From positions 705,840,885 through 705,904,884 of the forward strand of contig CM068367.1 in assembly GCA_034769895.1 (NCBI GenBank): a DNA stretch of 64,000 bases. Reading direction: 5' to 3'. The position numbers were made by a program, and so were the translations under genes. This stretch comes from Magicicada septendecula. Taxonomy: Eukaryota > Arthropoda > Insecta > Hemiptera > Cicadidae. Below the pieces are notes generated by a model. It was not told the DNA's origin. It searched no databases and saw only the letters and a list, made by a program, of their open reading frames with translations. This document shows positions 46,160-59,179 of this stretch, one piece after another. Each line of letters opens with the position of its first letter. Positions within the stretch are counted from its first letter, which is position 1.

Positions 46160-47278
46160 GGCAAACGATAACTGCCGCAAATTCAAACAGAATCAAATAA
46201 TTTTTTGCATGCAGCCCTGATTTGCAGAGTACTCGCGACCTATTGTTTTTGGTGAAGATCGGTTGAGGGAAAGGGGTAGTTTACCGGCAACGGTTTTTTT
46301 TTAGCAAGGGTAATTTTGTTTGTTTGGCATACGATAACAGCCGCAAATTCAAACAGAATCAAATAATGTTTCGCATACAGCCCTGAATTGTAGAGTTCTA
46401 AAGATCTGTTGATTTTGGTGAAGATCGGTTAAGGGAAAGGGGTAGTTTACCTGTATCGTTTTATGTTTTAACAAGGGTATTTTCTATGGCAAACGATAAC
46501 AGCCGCAAATTCAAACAGAATCAAATAATGTTTTGCATACAGCCCTGGATTGTAGAGTTCTCAAGATCTGTTGATTTCGGTGAAGATCGGTTAAGGGAAA
46601 GGAGTAGTTTACCTGTAACGTTTTATGTTTTAACAATGGTATTTCCTATGGCAAACGATAACAGCCGCAAATTCAAACAGAATCAAAAGATTATTTGCAT
46701 ACAGCCCTAAATTGTAGAGTTCTCAAGACCTATTGTTTTTGGTGAAGTTCGGTTGAGGGAAAGGGGTAGTTTACCAGCAACGTTTTTTTAACAAGGGTAT
46801 TTTCTATGGCAAACGATAACAGCCGCAAATTCAAACAGAATCAAATAATGTTTTGCATACAGCCCTGATTTGTAGAGTACTCAAGACCTCTTGTTTTTGG
46901 TGAAGATCGGTTAAGGGAAAGGGGTAGTTTACCTGTAACGTTTTATGTTTTAACAAGGGTATTTGCTATGGCAAACGATAACAGCCGCAAATTCAAACAG
47001 AATCAAATAATGTTTTGCATACAGCCCTGATTTGTAGAGTACTCAAGACCTGTTGTTTTTGGTGAAGATCGGTTAAGGGGAAGGGGTAGTTTACCAGCAA
47101 CGTTTTTTTATCAAGCGTATTTTCTATGGCAAACGATAACAGCCGCAAATTCAAACAGAATCAAATAATTTTTTGCATACATCCCTGAATTGCAGAGGTG
47201 TCAACGACTTTCGATTTTGGTGAAGATCGGTTAAGGGAAAGGGGTAGTTTACCTGCAACCTTTTACGTTTTAACAAGA
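46160..47278 (+). repeat. Monomer array 37 (7 monomers)
   Basis: Starts are 46160 (D1), 46326 (GGCATACG), 46488, 46650, 46808, 46970 and 47128 (T). Two monomers (320 bp) are missing relative to the array at 37363. Confidence 0.94.
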
Positions 47279-47559
47279 GTAAAGAACTTGAAAATTTATT
47301 TAAACTTTTTGAAACAATGGTAATTGTTAAAAATAAAATAATTTTGTTGCCAGGCAATAAAATTATAATTTTTTACTTCCATATTCCTTAAGGAATGGAA
47401 GTATGGTGATGGCAAAAAAAATCGAGTTCGAGATTATTGCAGATTCTGATTCTACTACACTCAAAACATGAAAAAAAGTCGTTTTCCGAAAAGTGTCTGT
47501 GTGTGTGTCTGTCTGTCTGTCTGTGTGTCTGTCTGTCTGTCTGTAGATTTTTTTTCTAT
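47279..47559 (+). repeat. M cassette 5
   Basis: First cassette of the 4.8-kb series. The tract lies at about 47493-47543. Confidence 0.93.
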
Positions 47560-48674
47560 GGCAAACGATAACTGCCGCAAATTCAAACAGAATCAAATAA
47601 TTTTTTGCATGCAGCCCTGATTTGCAGAGTACTCGCGACCTATTGTTTTTGGTGAAGATCGGTTGAGGGAAAGTGGTAGTTTACCTGCAACGGTTTTTTT
47701 TTAGCAAGGGTAATTTTGTTTCTTTGGCAAACGATAACAGCCGCAAAGTCAAACAGAATCAAATAATGTTTCGCATACAGCCCTGAATTGTAGAGTTCTC
47801 AAGATATGCTGATTTTGGTGAAGATCGGTTAAGGGAAAGGGGTAGTTTACCCGTAACGTTTTATGTTTTAACAAGGGTATTTCCTATGGCAAACTATAAC
47901 AGCCGCAAATTCAAACAGAATCAAAAGATTATTTGCATACAGCCCTAAATTGTAGAGTTCTCAAGACCTGTTGTTTTTGGCGAAGTTCGGTTGAGGGAGA
48001 GGGGTAGTTTACCTGCAACGTTTTTTTAACAAGGGTATTTTTTATGGCAAACGATAACAGCCGCAAATTCAAACAGAATCAAATAATGTTTTGCATACAG
48101 CCCTGATTTGTTGAGTACTCAAGACTCATTGTTTTTGGTGAAGATCGGTTAAGGGAAAGGGGTAGTTTACCTGTAACGTTTTATGTTTTAACAAGGGTAT
48201 TTCCTATGGCAAACGATAACAGCCGCAAATTCAAACAGAATCAAAAGATTATTTGCATACACCCCTAAATTGTAGAGTTCTCAAGGCCTGTTGTTTGTGG
48301 TGAAGATCGGTTGAGGGAAAGGGGTAGTTTACCTGCAACGTTTTTTTAACAAGGGTATTTTCTATGGCAAACGATAACAGCCGCAAATTCAAACAGAATC
48401 AAATAATGTTTTGCATACAGCCTTGATTTGTAGAGTACTCAAGACCTATTGTTTTTGGTGAAGACCGGTTAAGGAAAAGGGGTAGTTTACCTGCAACGTT
48501 TTTTTATCAAGCGTATTTTCTATGGCAAACGATAACAGCCTCAAATGCAAACAGAATCAAATAATGTTTTGCATACTTCCCTGAATTGTAGAGGTCTCAA
48601 TGACTTTCGATTTTGGTGAAGATCGGTTAAGGGGAAGGGGTAGTTTACCTGCAACCTTTTACGTTTTAACAAGA
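47560..48674 (+). repeat. Monomer array 38 (7 monomers)
   Basis: Starts are 47560 (D1), 47726, 47888 (GGCAAACTATAAC), 48046, 48208, 48366 and 48524 (T, CATACTTCCC). The fourth has TTGTTGAGTACTC. Confidence 0.94.
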
Positions 48675-49099
48675 GTAAAGTACTTGAAAATTTATTTAAA
48701 CTTTTTGAAACAATGGTAATTGTTAAAAATAAAATAATTTTGTTGCCAGGCAATAAAATTATAATTTTTTCATTTTAAAGTAATATAATTTTTTTCATTT
48801 AATACAGCAATAAAAAGGCAGGTAAGACACAGCCTGTCTGGCTGAAAATGATTTTAAATATAAATCTTAGAATATGGAAGTCATGTATGGTTCTCCATAC
48901 CGATATTTACTTTTTACTTCCATATTCTTTAAGGAATGGAAGTATGGTGATGGCAAAAAAATCGTGTTCGAGATTATTGCAGATTCTGTTTCTACTACAC
49001 TCAAAACATGAAAAAAAGTCGTTTTCCGAAAAGTGTCTGTGTGTGTGTCTGTCTGTCAGTGTGTGTCTCTGTCTGTGTGTCTGTAGATTTTTTTTCTAT
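48675..49099 (+). repeat. L cassette 18 (Lc variant)
   Basis: The linker reads TAATATAATTTTTTTC, and the cassette has one A fewer in GGCAAAAAAATCG. The tract at about 49033-49084 has CTGTCTGTCAGTGTG. Confidence 0.93.
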
Positions 49100-50694
49100 G
49101 GCAAACGATAACTGCCGCAAATTCAAACAGAATCAAATAATTTTTTGCATGCAGGCGTGATTTGCAGAGTACTCGCGACCTATTGTTTTTGGTGAAGATC
49201 GGTTGAGGGAAAGGGGTAGTTTACCGGCAACGGTTTTTTTTTTAGCAAGGGTAATTTTGTTTGTTTGGCAAACGATAACAGCCGCAAATTCAAACAGAAT
49301 CAAATAATGTTTCGCATACAGCCCTGAATTGTAGAGTTCTCAAGATCTGTTGATTTCGGTGAAGATCGGTTAAGGGAAAGGGGTAGTTTACCAGTAACGT
49401 TTTATGTTTTAACAAGGGTATTTCCTATGGCAAACGATAACAGCCGCAAATTCAAACAGAATCAAAAGATTATTTGCATACAGCACTAAATTGTAGAGTT
49501 CTCAAGACCTATTGTTTTTGGTGGTGTTCGGTTGAGGGAAAGGGGAAGTTTACCTGCAACGTTTTTTTAACAAGGGTATTTTCTATGGCAAACGATAACA
49601 GCCGCAAATTCAAACAGAATCAAATAATGTTTTGCATACAGCCCTTATTTGTAGAGTACTCAAGACCTGTTGTTTTTGGTGAAGATCGGTTAAGGGAAAG
49701 GGGTAGTTTATCTGTAACGTTTTATGTTTTAACAAGGGTATTTCCTATGGCAAACGATAACAGCCGCAAATTCAAACAGAATCAAAAGATTATTTGCATA
49801 CACCCCTAAATTGTAGGGTTCTCAAGACATATTGTTTTTGGTGAAGATCGGTTGAGGGAAAGGGGTAGTTTACCTGCAACGTTTTTTTAACAAGGGTATT
49901 TTCTATGGCAAACGATAACAGCCGCAAATTCAAACAGAATCAAATAATGATTTGCATACAGCCCTGATTTGTAGAGTACTCAAGACCTATTGTTTTTGGT
50001 GAAGATCGGTTAAGGGGAAGGGGTAGTTTACCAGCAACGATTTTTTTATCAAGCGTATTTTATATGGCAAACGATAACAGCCGCAAATTCAAACAGAATC
50101 AAATAATTTTTTGCATACGTCACTGAATTGTAGAGGTCTCAATGACTTTCGATTTTGGTGAAGATCGGTTAAGGGGAAGGGGTAGTTTACCTGTAACGTT
50201 TTATGTTTTAACAAGGGTATTTCCTATGGCAAACGATAACAGCCGTAAATTCAAACAGAATCAAAAGATTATTTGCATACACCCCTAAATTGTAGAGTTC
50301 TCAAGGCCTGTTGTTCGTGGTGAAGATCGGTTGAGGGAAAGGGGTAGTTTACCTGCAACGTTTTTTTAACAAGGGTATTTTCTATGGCAAACGATAACAG
50401 CCGCAAATTCAAACAGAATCAAATAATGTTTTGCATACAGCCTTGATTTGTAGAGTGCTCAAGACCTATTGTTTTTGGTGAAGATCGGTTAAGGAAAAGG
50501 GGTAGTTTACCTGCAACGTTTTTTTATCAAGCGTATTTTCTATGGCAAACGATAACAGCCGCAAATGCAAACAGAATCAAATAATGTTTTGCATACGTCC
50601 CTGAATTGTAGAGGTCTCAATGACTTTCGATTTTGGTGAAGATCGGTTAAGGGGAAGGGGTATTTTACCTGCAACCTTTTACGTTTTAACAAGA
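49100..50694 (+). repeat. Monomer array 39 (10 monomers)
   Basis: Starts are 49100 (D1), 49267, 49429, 49587, 49749, 49907, 50066, 50228, 50386 and 50544 (T). The 50066 monomer is T-like in its first part (CATACGTCACTG, AGAGGTCTCAATG) yet is followed by ordinary monomers instead of a linker. The last monomer has GGGGTATTTTACC. Confidence 0.94.
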
Positions 50695-51120
50695 GTAAAG
50701 TACTTGAAAATTTATTTAAACTTTTTGAAACAATGGTAATTGTTAAAAATAAAATAATTTTGTTGCCAGGCAATAAAATTATAATTTTTTCATTTTAAAG
50801 TAATATAATATTTTTCATTTAATACAGCAATAAAAAGGCAGGTAAGACACAGCCTGTCTGGCTGAAAATGATTTTAAATATAAATCTTAGAATATGGAAG
50901 TCATGAATGGTTCTCCATACCGATATTTACTTTTTACTTCCATATTCTTTAAGGAATGGAAGTATGGTGATGGCAAAAAAAATCGTGTTCGAGATTATTG
51001 CAGATTCTGATTCTACTACACTCAAAACATGAAAAAAAGTCGTTTTCCGAAAAGTGTATGTGTGGGTGTCTGTCTGTCTGTCTGTCTATCTGTCTGTGTG
51101 TCTGTAGAATTTTTTTCTAT
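50695..51120 (+). repeat. L cassette 19 (Lb front, S-like end)
   Basis: The front is Lb (GTCATGAATGG). The tract at about 51054-51105 starts GTGTATGTGTGGGTG, as otherwise seen only in S cassettes. Confidence 0.93.
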
Positions 51121-52558
51121 GGCAAACGATAACTGCCGCAAATTCAAACAGAATCAAATAATTTGTTGCATGCAGCCCTGATTTGCAGTGTACTGGCAAC
51201 CTATTGTTTTTGGTGAAGATCGGTTGAGGGAAAGGGGTAGTTTAAGGCAACGGTTTTTTTTTAGCAAGGGTAATTTTGTTTGTTTGGCAAACGATAACAG
51301 CCGCAAATTCAAACAGAATCAAATAATGTTTCGCATACGGCCCTGAATTGTAGAGTTCTCAAGATCTGTTGATTTCGGTGAAGATCGGTTAAGGGAAAGG
51401 GGTAGTTTACCTGTAACGTTTTATGTTTTAACAAGGGTATTTCCTATGGCAAACGATAACAGCCGCAAATTCAAACAGAATCAAAAGATTATTTGCATAC
51501 AGCCCTAAGTTGTAGAGTTCTCAAGACCTATTGTTTTTGGTGAAGTTCGGTTGAGGGAAAGGGGTAGTTTACCAGCATCGTTTTTTTAACAAGGGTATTT
51601 TCTATGGCAAACGATAACAGCCGCAAATTCAAACAGAATCAAATAATGTTTCGCATACAGCCCTGAATTGTAGAGTTCTAAAGATCTGTTGATTTTGGTG
51701 AAGATCGGTTGAGGGAAAGGGGTAGTTTACCTGTATCGTTTTATGTTTTAACAAGGGTATTTTCTATGGCAAACGATAACAGCCGCAAATTCAAACAGAA
51801 TCAAATAATGTTTTGCATACAGCCCTGGATTGTAGAGTTCTCAAGATCTGTTGATTTCGGTGAAGATCGGTTAAGGGAAAGGAGTAGTTTACCTGTAACG
51901 TTTTATGTTTTAACAATGGTATTTCCTATGGCAAACGATAACAGCCGCAAATTCAAACAGAATCAGAAGATTATTTGCATACAGCCCTAAATTGTAGAGT
52001 TCTCAAGACCTATTGTTTTTGGTGAAGTTCGGTTGAGGGAAAGGGGTAGTTTACCAGCAACGTTTTTTTAACAAGGGTATTTTCTATGGCAAACGATAAC
52101 AGCCGCAAATTCAAACAGAATCAAATAATGTTTTGCATACAGCCCTGATTTGTAGAGTACTCAAGACCTTTTGTTTTTGGTGAAGATCGGTTAAGGGAAA
52201 GGGGTAGTTTACCTGTAACGTTTTATGTTTTAACAAGGGTATTTGCTATGGCAAACGATAACAGCCGCAAATTCAAACAGAATCAAATAATGTTTTGCAT
52301 ACAGCCCTGATTTGTAGAGTACTCAAGACCTGTTGTTTTTGGTGAAGATCGGTTAAGGGGAAGGGGTAGTTTACCAGCAACGTTTTTTTATCAAGCGTAT
52401 TTTCTATGGCAAACGATAACAGCCGCAAATTCAAACAGAATCAAATAATTTTTTGCATACATCCCTGAATTGCAGAGGTGTCAACGACTTTCGATTTTGG
52501 TGAAGATCGGTTAAGGGAAAGGGGTAGTTTACCTGCAACCTTTTACGTTTTAACAAGA
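51121..52558 (+). repeat. Monomer array 40 (9 monomers)
   Basis: Starts are 51121 (D1), 51286, 51448, 51606, 51768, 51930, 52088, 52250 and 52408 (T). A GGTTGAGG change in the 51606 monomer extends the forward frame to 93 codons (51709-51990). Confidence 0.94.
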
Positions 52559-52839
52559 GTAAAGAACTTGAAAATTTATTTAAACTTTTTGAAACAATGG
52601 TAATTGTTAAAAATAAAATAATTTTGTTGCCAGGCAATAAAATTATAATTTTTTACTTCCATATTCCTTAAGGAATGGAAGTATGGTGATGGCAAAAAAA
52701 ATCGAGTTCGAGATTATTGCAGATTCTGATTCTACTACACTCAAAACATGAAAAAAAGTCGTTTTCCGAAAAGTGTCTGTGTGTGTGTCTGTCTGTCTGT
52801 CTGTGTGTCTGTCTGTCTGTCTGTAGATTTTTTTTCTAT
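52559..52839 (+). repeat. M cassette 6
   Basis: The tract lies at about 52773-52823. It matches M cassette 5 at a shift of 5280 bp. Confidence 0.93.
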
Positions 52840-53954
52840 GGCAAACGATAACTGCCGCAAATTCAAACAGAATCAAATAATTTTTTGCATGCAGCCCTGA
52901 TTTGCAGAGTACTCGCGACCTATTGTTTTTGGTGAAGATCGGTTGAGGGAAAGTGGTAGTTTACCTGCAACGGTTTTTTTTTAGCAAGGGTAATTTTGTT
53001 TCTTTGGCAAACGATAACAGCCGCAAAGTCAAACAGAATCAAATAATGTTTCGCATACAGCCCTGAATTGTAGAGTTCTCAAGATATGCTGATTTTGGTG
53101 AAGATCGGTTAAGGGAAAGGGGTAGTTTACCCGTAACGTTTTATGTTTTAACAAGGGTATTTCCTATGGCAAACGATAACAGCCGCAAATTCAAACAGAA
53201 TCAAAAGATTATTTGCATACAGCCCTAAATTGTAGAGTTCTCAAGACCTGTTGTTTTTGGCGAAGTTCGGTTGAGGGAGAGGGGTAGTTTACCTGCAACG
53301 TTTTTTTAACAAGGGTATTTTTTATGGCAAACGATAACAGCCGCAAATTCAAACAGAATCAAATAATGTTTTGCATACAGCCCTGATTTGTTGAGTACTC
53401 AAGACCCATTGTTTTTGGTGAAGATCGGTTAAGGGAAAGGGGTAGTTTACCTGTAACGTTTTATGTTTTAACAAGGGTATTTCCTATGGCAAACGATAAC
53501 AGCCGCAAATTCAAACAGAATCAAAAGATTATTTGCATACACCCCTAAATTGTAGAGTTCTCAAGGCCTGTTGTTTGTGGTGAAGATCGGTTGAGGGAAA
53601 GGGGTAGTTTACCTGCAACGTTTTTTTAACAAGGGTATTTTCTATGGCAAACGATAACAGCCGCAAATTCAAACAGAATCAAATAATGTTTTGCATACAG
53701 CCTTGATTTGTAGAGTACTCAAGACCTATTGTTTTTGGTGAAGATCGGTTAAGGAAAAGGGGTAGTTTACCTGCAACGTTTTTTTATCAAGCGTATTTTC
53801 TATGGCAAACGATAACAGCCTCAAATGCAAACAGAATCAAATAATGTTTTGCATACTTCCCTGAATTGTAGAGGTCTCAATGACTTTCGATTTTGGTGAA
53901 GATCGGTTAAGGGGAAGGGGTAGTTTACCTGCAACCTTTTACGTTTTAACAAGA
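52840..53954 (+). repeat. Monomer array 41 (7 monomers)
   Basis: Starts are 52840 (D1), 53006, 53168, 53326, 53488, 53646 and 53804 (T). Confidence 0.94.
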
Positions 53955-54379
53955 GTAAAGTACTTGAAAATTTATTTAAACTTTTTGAAACAATGGTAAT
54001 TGTTAAAAATAAAATAATTTTGTTGCCAGGCAATAAAATTATAATTTTTTCATTTTAAAGTAATATAATTTTTTTCATTTAATACAGCAATAAAAAGGCA
54101 GGTAAGACACAGCCTGTCTGGCTGAAAATGATTTTAAATATAAATCTTAGAATATGGAAGTCATGTATGGTTCTCCATACCGATATTTACTTTTTACTTC
54201 CATATTCTTTAAGGAATGGAAGTATGGTGATGGCAAAAAAATCGTGTTCGAGATTATTGCAGATTCTGTTTCTACTACACTCAAAACATGAAAAAAAGTC
54301 GTTTTCCGAAAAGTGTCTGTGTGTGTGTCTGTCTGTCAGTGTGTGTCTCTGTCTGTGTGTCTGTAGATTTTTTTTCTAT
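53955..54379 (+). repeat. L cassette 20 (Lc variant)
   Basis: The tract lies at about 54313-54364. It keeps the T-run and CAGTGTG marks of cassette 48675. Confidence 0.93.
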
Positions 54380-55495
54380 GGCAAACGATAACTGCCGCAA
54401 ATTCAAACAGAATCAAATAATTTTTTGCATGCAGGCGTGATTTGCAGAGTACTCGCGACCTATTGTTTTTGGTGAAGATCGGTTGAGGGAAAGGGGTAGT
54501 TTACCGGCAACGGTTTTTTTTTAGCAAGGGTAATTTTGTTTGTTTGGCAAACGATAACAGCCGCAAATTCAAACAGAATCAAATAATGTTTCGCATACAG
54601 CCCTGAATTGTAGAGTTCTCAAGATCTGTTGATTTCGGTGAAGATCGGTTAAGGGAAAGGGGTAGTTTACCAGTAACGTTTTATGTTTTAACAAGGGTAT
54701 TTCCTATGGCAAACGATAACAGCCGCAAATTCAAACAGAATCAAAAGATTATTTGCATACAGCACTAAATTGTAGAGTTCTCAAGACCTATTGTTTTTGG
54801 TGGTGTTCGGTTGAGGGAAAGGGGAAGTTTACCTGCAACGTTTTTTTAACAAGGGTATTTTCTATGGCAAACGATAACAGCCGCAAATTCAAACAGAATC
54901 AAATAATGTTTTGCATACAGCCCTTATTTGTAGAGTACTCAAGACCTGTTGTTTTTGGTGAAGATCGGTTAAGGGAAAGGGGTAGTTTATCTGTAACGTT
55001 TTATGTTTTAACAAGGGTATTTCCTATGGCAAACGATAACAGCCGCAAATTCAAACAGAATCAAAAGATTATTTGCATACACCCCTAAATTGTAGGGTTC
55101 TCAAGACATATTGTTTTTGGTGAAGATCGGTTGAGGGAAAGGGGTAGTTTACCTGCAACGTTTTTTTAACAAGGGTATTTTCTATGGCAAACGATAACAG
55201 CCGCAAATTCAAACAGAATCAAATAATGATTTGCATACAGCCCTGATTTGTAGAGTACTCAAGACCTATTGTTTTTGGTGAAGATCGGTTAAGGGGAAGG
55301 GGTAGTTTACCAGCAACGATTTTTTTATCAAGCGTATTTTATATGGCAAACGATAACAGCCGCAAATTCAAACAGAATCAAATAATTTTTTGCATACGTC
55401 CCTGAATTGTAGAGGTCTCAATGACTTTCGATTTTGGTGAAGATCGGTTAAGGGGAAGGGGTAGTTTACCTGCAACCTTTTACGTTTTAACAAGA
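54380..55495 (+). repeat. Monomer array 42 (7 monomers)
   Basis: Starts are 54380 (D1), 54546, 54708, 54866, 55028, 55186 and 55345 (T). CAGCCCTTATTTG in the fourth replaces TGA with TTA and creates a 111-codon frame. Confidence 0.94.
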
Positions 55496-55921
55496 GTAAA
55501 GTACTTGAAAATTTATTTAAACTTTTTGAAACAATGGTAATTGTTAAAAATAAAATAATTTTGTTGCCAGGCAATAAAATTATAATTTTTTCATTTTAAA
55601 GTAATATAATATTTTTCATTTAATACAGCAATAAAAAGGCAGGTAAGACACAGCCTGTCTGGCTGAAAATGATTTTAAATATAAATCTTAGAATATGGAA
55701 GTCATGAATGGTTCTCCATACCGATATTTACTTTTTACTTCCATATTCTTTAAGGAATGGAAGTATGGTGATGGCAAAAAAAATCGTGTTCGAGATTATT
55801 GCAGATTCTGATTCTACTACACTCAAAACATGAAAAAAAGTCGTTTTCCGAAAAGTGTATGTGTGGGTGTCTGTCTGTCTGTCTGTCTATCTGTCTGTGT
55901 GTCTGTAGAATTTTTTTCTAT
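55496..55921 (+). repeat. L cassette 21 (Lb front, S-like end)
   Basis: The tract lies at about 55855-55908, with the same hybrid structure as cassette 50695. Confidence 0.93.
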
Positions 55922-57358
55922 GGCAAACGATAACTGCCGCAAATTCAAACAGAATCAAATAATTTGTTGCATGCAGCCCTGATTTGCAGTGTACTGGCAA
56001 CCTATTGTTTTTGGTGAAGATCGGTTGAGGGAAAGGGGTAGTTTAAGGCAACGTTTTTTTTTAGCAAGGGTAATTTTGTTTGTTTGGCAAACGATAACAG
56101 CCGCAAATTCAAACAGAATCAAATAATGTTTCGCATACGGCCCTGAATTGTAGAGTTCTCAAGATCTGTTGATTTCGGTGAAGATCGGTTAAGGGAAAGG
56201 GGTAGTTTACCTGTAACGTTTTATGTTTTAACAAGGGTATTTCCTATGGCAAACGATAACAGCCGCAAATTCAAACAGAATCAAAAGATTATTTGCATAC
56301 AGCCCTAAGTTGTAGAGTTCTCAAGACCTATTGTTTTTGGTGAAGTTCGGTTGAGGGAAAGGGGTAGTTTACCTGCATCGTTTTTTTAACAAGGGTATTT
56401 TCTATGGCAAACGATAACAGCCGCAAATTCAAACAGAATCAAATAATGTTTCGCATACAGCCCTGAATTGTAGAGTTCTAAAGATCTGTTGATTTTGGTG
56501 AAGATCGGTTAAGGGAAAGGGGTAGTTTACCTGTATCGTTTTATGTTTTAACAAGGGTATTTTCTATGGCAAACGATAACAGCCGCAAATTCAAACAGAA
56601 TCAAATAATGTTTTGCATACAGCCCTGGATTGTAGAGTTCTCAAGATCTGTTGATTTCGGTGAAGATCGGTTAAGGGAAAGGAGTAGTTTACCTGTAACG
56701 TTTTATGTTTTAACAATGGTATTTCCTATGGCAAACGATAACAGCCGCAAATTCAAACAGAATCAAAAGATTATTTGCATACAGCCCTAAATTGTAGAGT
56801 TCTCAAGACCTATTGTTTTTGGTGAAGTTCGGTTGAGGGAAAGGGGTAGTTTACCAGCAACGTTTTTTTAACAAGGGTATTTTCTATGGCAAACGATAAC
56901 AGCCGCAAATTCAAACAGAATCAAATAATGTTTTGCATACAGCCCTGATTTGTAGAGTACTCAAGACCTTTTGTTTTTGGTGAAGATCGGTTAAGGGAAA
57001 GGGGTAGTTTACCTGTAACGTTTTATGTTTTAACAAGGGTATTTGCTATGGCAAACGATAACAGCCGCAAATTCAAACAGAATCAAATAATGTTTTGCAT
57101 ACAGCCCTGATTTGTAGAGTACTCAAGACCTGTTGTTTTTGGTGAAGATCGGTTAAGGGGAAGGGGTAGTTTACCAGCAACGTTTTTTTATCAAGCGTAT
57201 TTTCTATGGCAAACGATAACAGCCGCAAATTCAAACAGAATCAAATAATTTTTTGCATACATCCCTGAATTGCAGAGGTGTCAACGACTTTCGATTTTGG
57301 TGAAGATCGGTTAAGGGAAAGGGGTAGTTTACCTGCAACCTTTTACGTTTTAACAAGA
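55922..57358 (+). repeat. Monomer array 43 (9 monomers)
   Basis: Starts are 55922 (D1), 56086, 56248, 56406, 56568, 56730, 56888, 57050 and 57208 (T). D1 has lost one G (GGCAACGTTTT). Confidence 0.94.
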
Positions 57359-57639
57359 GTAAAGAACTTGAAAATTTATTTAAACTTTTTGAAACAATGG
57401 TAATTGTTAAAAATAAAATAATTTTGTTGCCAGGCAATAAAATTATAATTTTTTACTTCCATATTCCTTAAGGAATGGAAGTATGGTGATGGCAAAAAAA
57501 ATCGAGTTCGAGATTATTGCAGATTCTGATTCTACTACACTCAAAACATGAAAAAAAGTCGTTTTCCGAAAAGTGTCTGTGTGTGTGTCTGTCTGTCTGT
57601 CTGTGTGTCTGTCTGTCTGTCTATAGATTTTTTTTCTAT
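57359..57639 (+). repeat. M cassette 7
   Basis: The tract at about 57573-57621 ends CTGTCTATAGATTT, as in hybrid cassette 10857. Confidence 0.93.
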
Positions 57640-58754
57640 GGCAAACGATAACTGCCGCAAATTCAAACAGAATCAAATAATTTTTTGCATGCAGCCCTGA
57701 TTTGCAGAGTACTCGCGACCTATTGTTTTTGGTGAAGATCGGTTGAGGGAAAGTGGTAGTTTACCTGCAACGGTTTTTTTTTAGCAAGGGTAATTTTGTT
57801 TCTTTGGCAAACGATAACAGCCGCAAAGTCAAACAGAATCAAATAATGTTTCGCATACAGCCCTGAATTGTAGAGTTCTCAAGATATGCTGATTTTGGTG
57901 AAGATCGGTTAAGGGAAAGGGGTAGTTTACCCGTAACGTTTTATGTTTTAACAAGGGTATTTCCTATGGCAAACGATAACAGCCGCAAATTCAAACAGAA
58001 TCAAAAGATTATTTGCATACTGCCCTAAATTGTAGAGTTCTCAAGACCTGTTGTTTTTGGCGAAGTTCGGTTGAGGGAGAGGGGTAGTTTACCTGCAACG
58101 TTTTTTTAACAAGGGTATTTTTTATGGCAAACGATAACAGCCGCAAATTCAAACAGAATCAAATAATGTTTTGCATACAGCCCTGATTTGTTGAGTACTC
58201 AAGACCCATTGTTTTTGGTGAAGATCGGTTAAGGGAAAGGGGTAGTTTACCTGTAACGTTTTATGTTTTAACAAGGGTATTTCCTATGGCAAACGATAAC
58301 AGCCGCAAATTCAAACAGAATCAAAAGATTATTTGCATACACCCCTAAATTGTAGAGTTCTCAAGGCCTGTTGTTTGTGGTGAAGATCGGTTGAGGGAAA
58401 GGGGTAGTTTACCTGCAACGTTTTTTTAACAAGGGTATTTTCTATGGCAAACGATAACAGCCGCAAATTCAAACAGAATCAAATAATGTTTTGCATACAG
58501 CCTTGATTTGTAGAGTACTCAAGACCTATTGTTTTTGGTGAAGATCGGTTAAGGAAAAGGGGTAGTTTACCTGCAACGTTTTTTTATCAAGCGTATTTTC
58601 TATGGCAAACGATAACAGCCTCAAATGCAAACAGAATCAAATAATGTTTTGCATACTTCCCTGAATTGTAGAGGTCTCAATGACTTTCGATTTTGGTGAA
58701 GATCGGTTAAGGGGAAGGGGTAGTTTACCTGCAACCTTTTACGTTTTAACAAGA
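57640..58754 (+). repeat. Monomer array 44 (7 monomers)
   Basis: Starts are 57640 (D1), 57806, 57968, 58126, 58288, 58446 and 58604 (T). GCATACTGCCC in the third distinguishes it from the array at 52840. Confidence 0.94.
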
Positions 58755-59179
58755 GTAAAGTACTTGAAAATTTATTTAAACTTTTTGAAACAATGGTAAT
58801 TGTTAAAAATAAAATAATTTTGTTGCCAGGCAATAAAATTATAATTTTTTCATTTTAAAGTAATATAATTTTTTTCATTTAATACAGCAATAAAAAGGCA
58901 GGTAAGACACAGCCTGTCTGGCTGAAAATGATTTTAAATATAAATCTTAGAATATGGAAGTCATGTATGGTTCTCCATACCGATATTTACTTTTTACTTC
59001 CATATTCTTTAAGGAATGGAAGTATGGTGATGGCAAAAAAATCGTGTTCGAGATTATTGCAGATTCTGTTTCTACTACACTCAAAACATGAAAAAAAGTC
59101 GTTTTCCGAAAAGTGTCTGTGTGTGTGTCTGTCTGTCAGTGTGTGTCTCTGTCTGTGTGTCTGTAGATTTTTTTTCTAT
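58755..59179 (+). repeat. L cassette 22 (Lc variant)
   Basis: The tract lies at about 59113-59164. I see no difference from cassette 53955. Confidence 0.93.

Larger units (their letters stand above)
47279..52558 (+). repeat. 4.8-kb higher-order unit, copy 1 (expanded to 5.28 kb)
   Basis: The cassette order is M-Lc-Lb/S. The unit exceeds the next two copies by about 480 bp, equal to three monomers, all gained between cassettes 48675 and 50695. Confidence 0.92.
52559..57358 (+). repeat. 4.8-kb higher-order unit, copy 2
   Basis: The unit is 4800 bp with cassettes at 52559, 53955 and 55496. It is near-identical to the next copy at a shift of exactly 4800 bp over most of its length. Confidence 0.94.

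Noticed and set aside
49474-49809. 111-codon plus-strand frame, repeated at 54753 and 59553
   Set aside because: It exists because one TGA became TTA in a duplicated monomer. It has no domain features and is interrupted in other copies.
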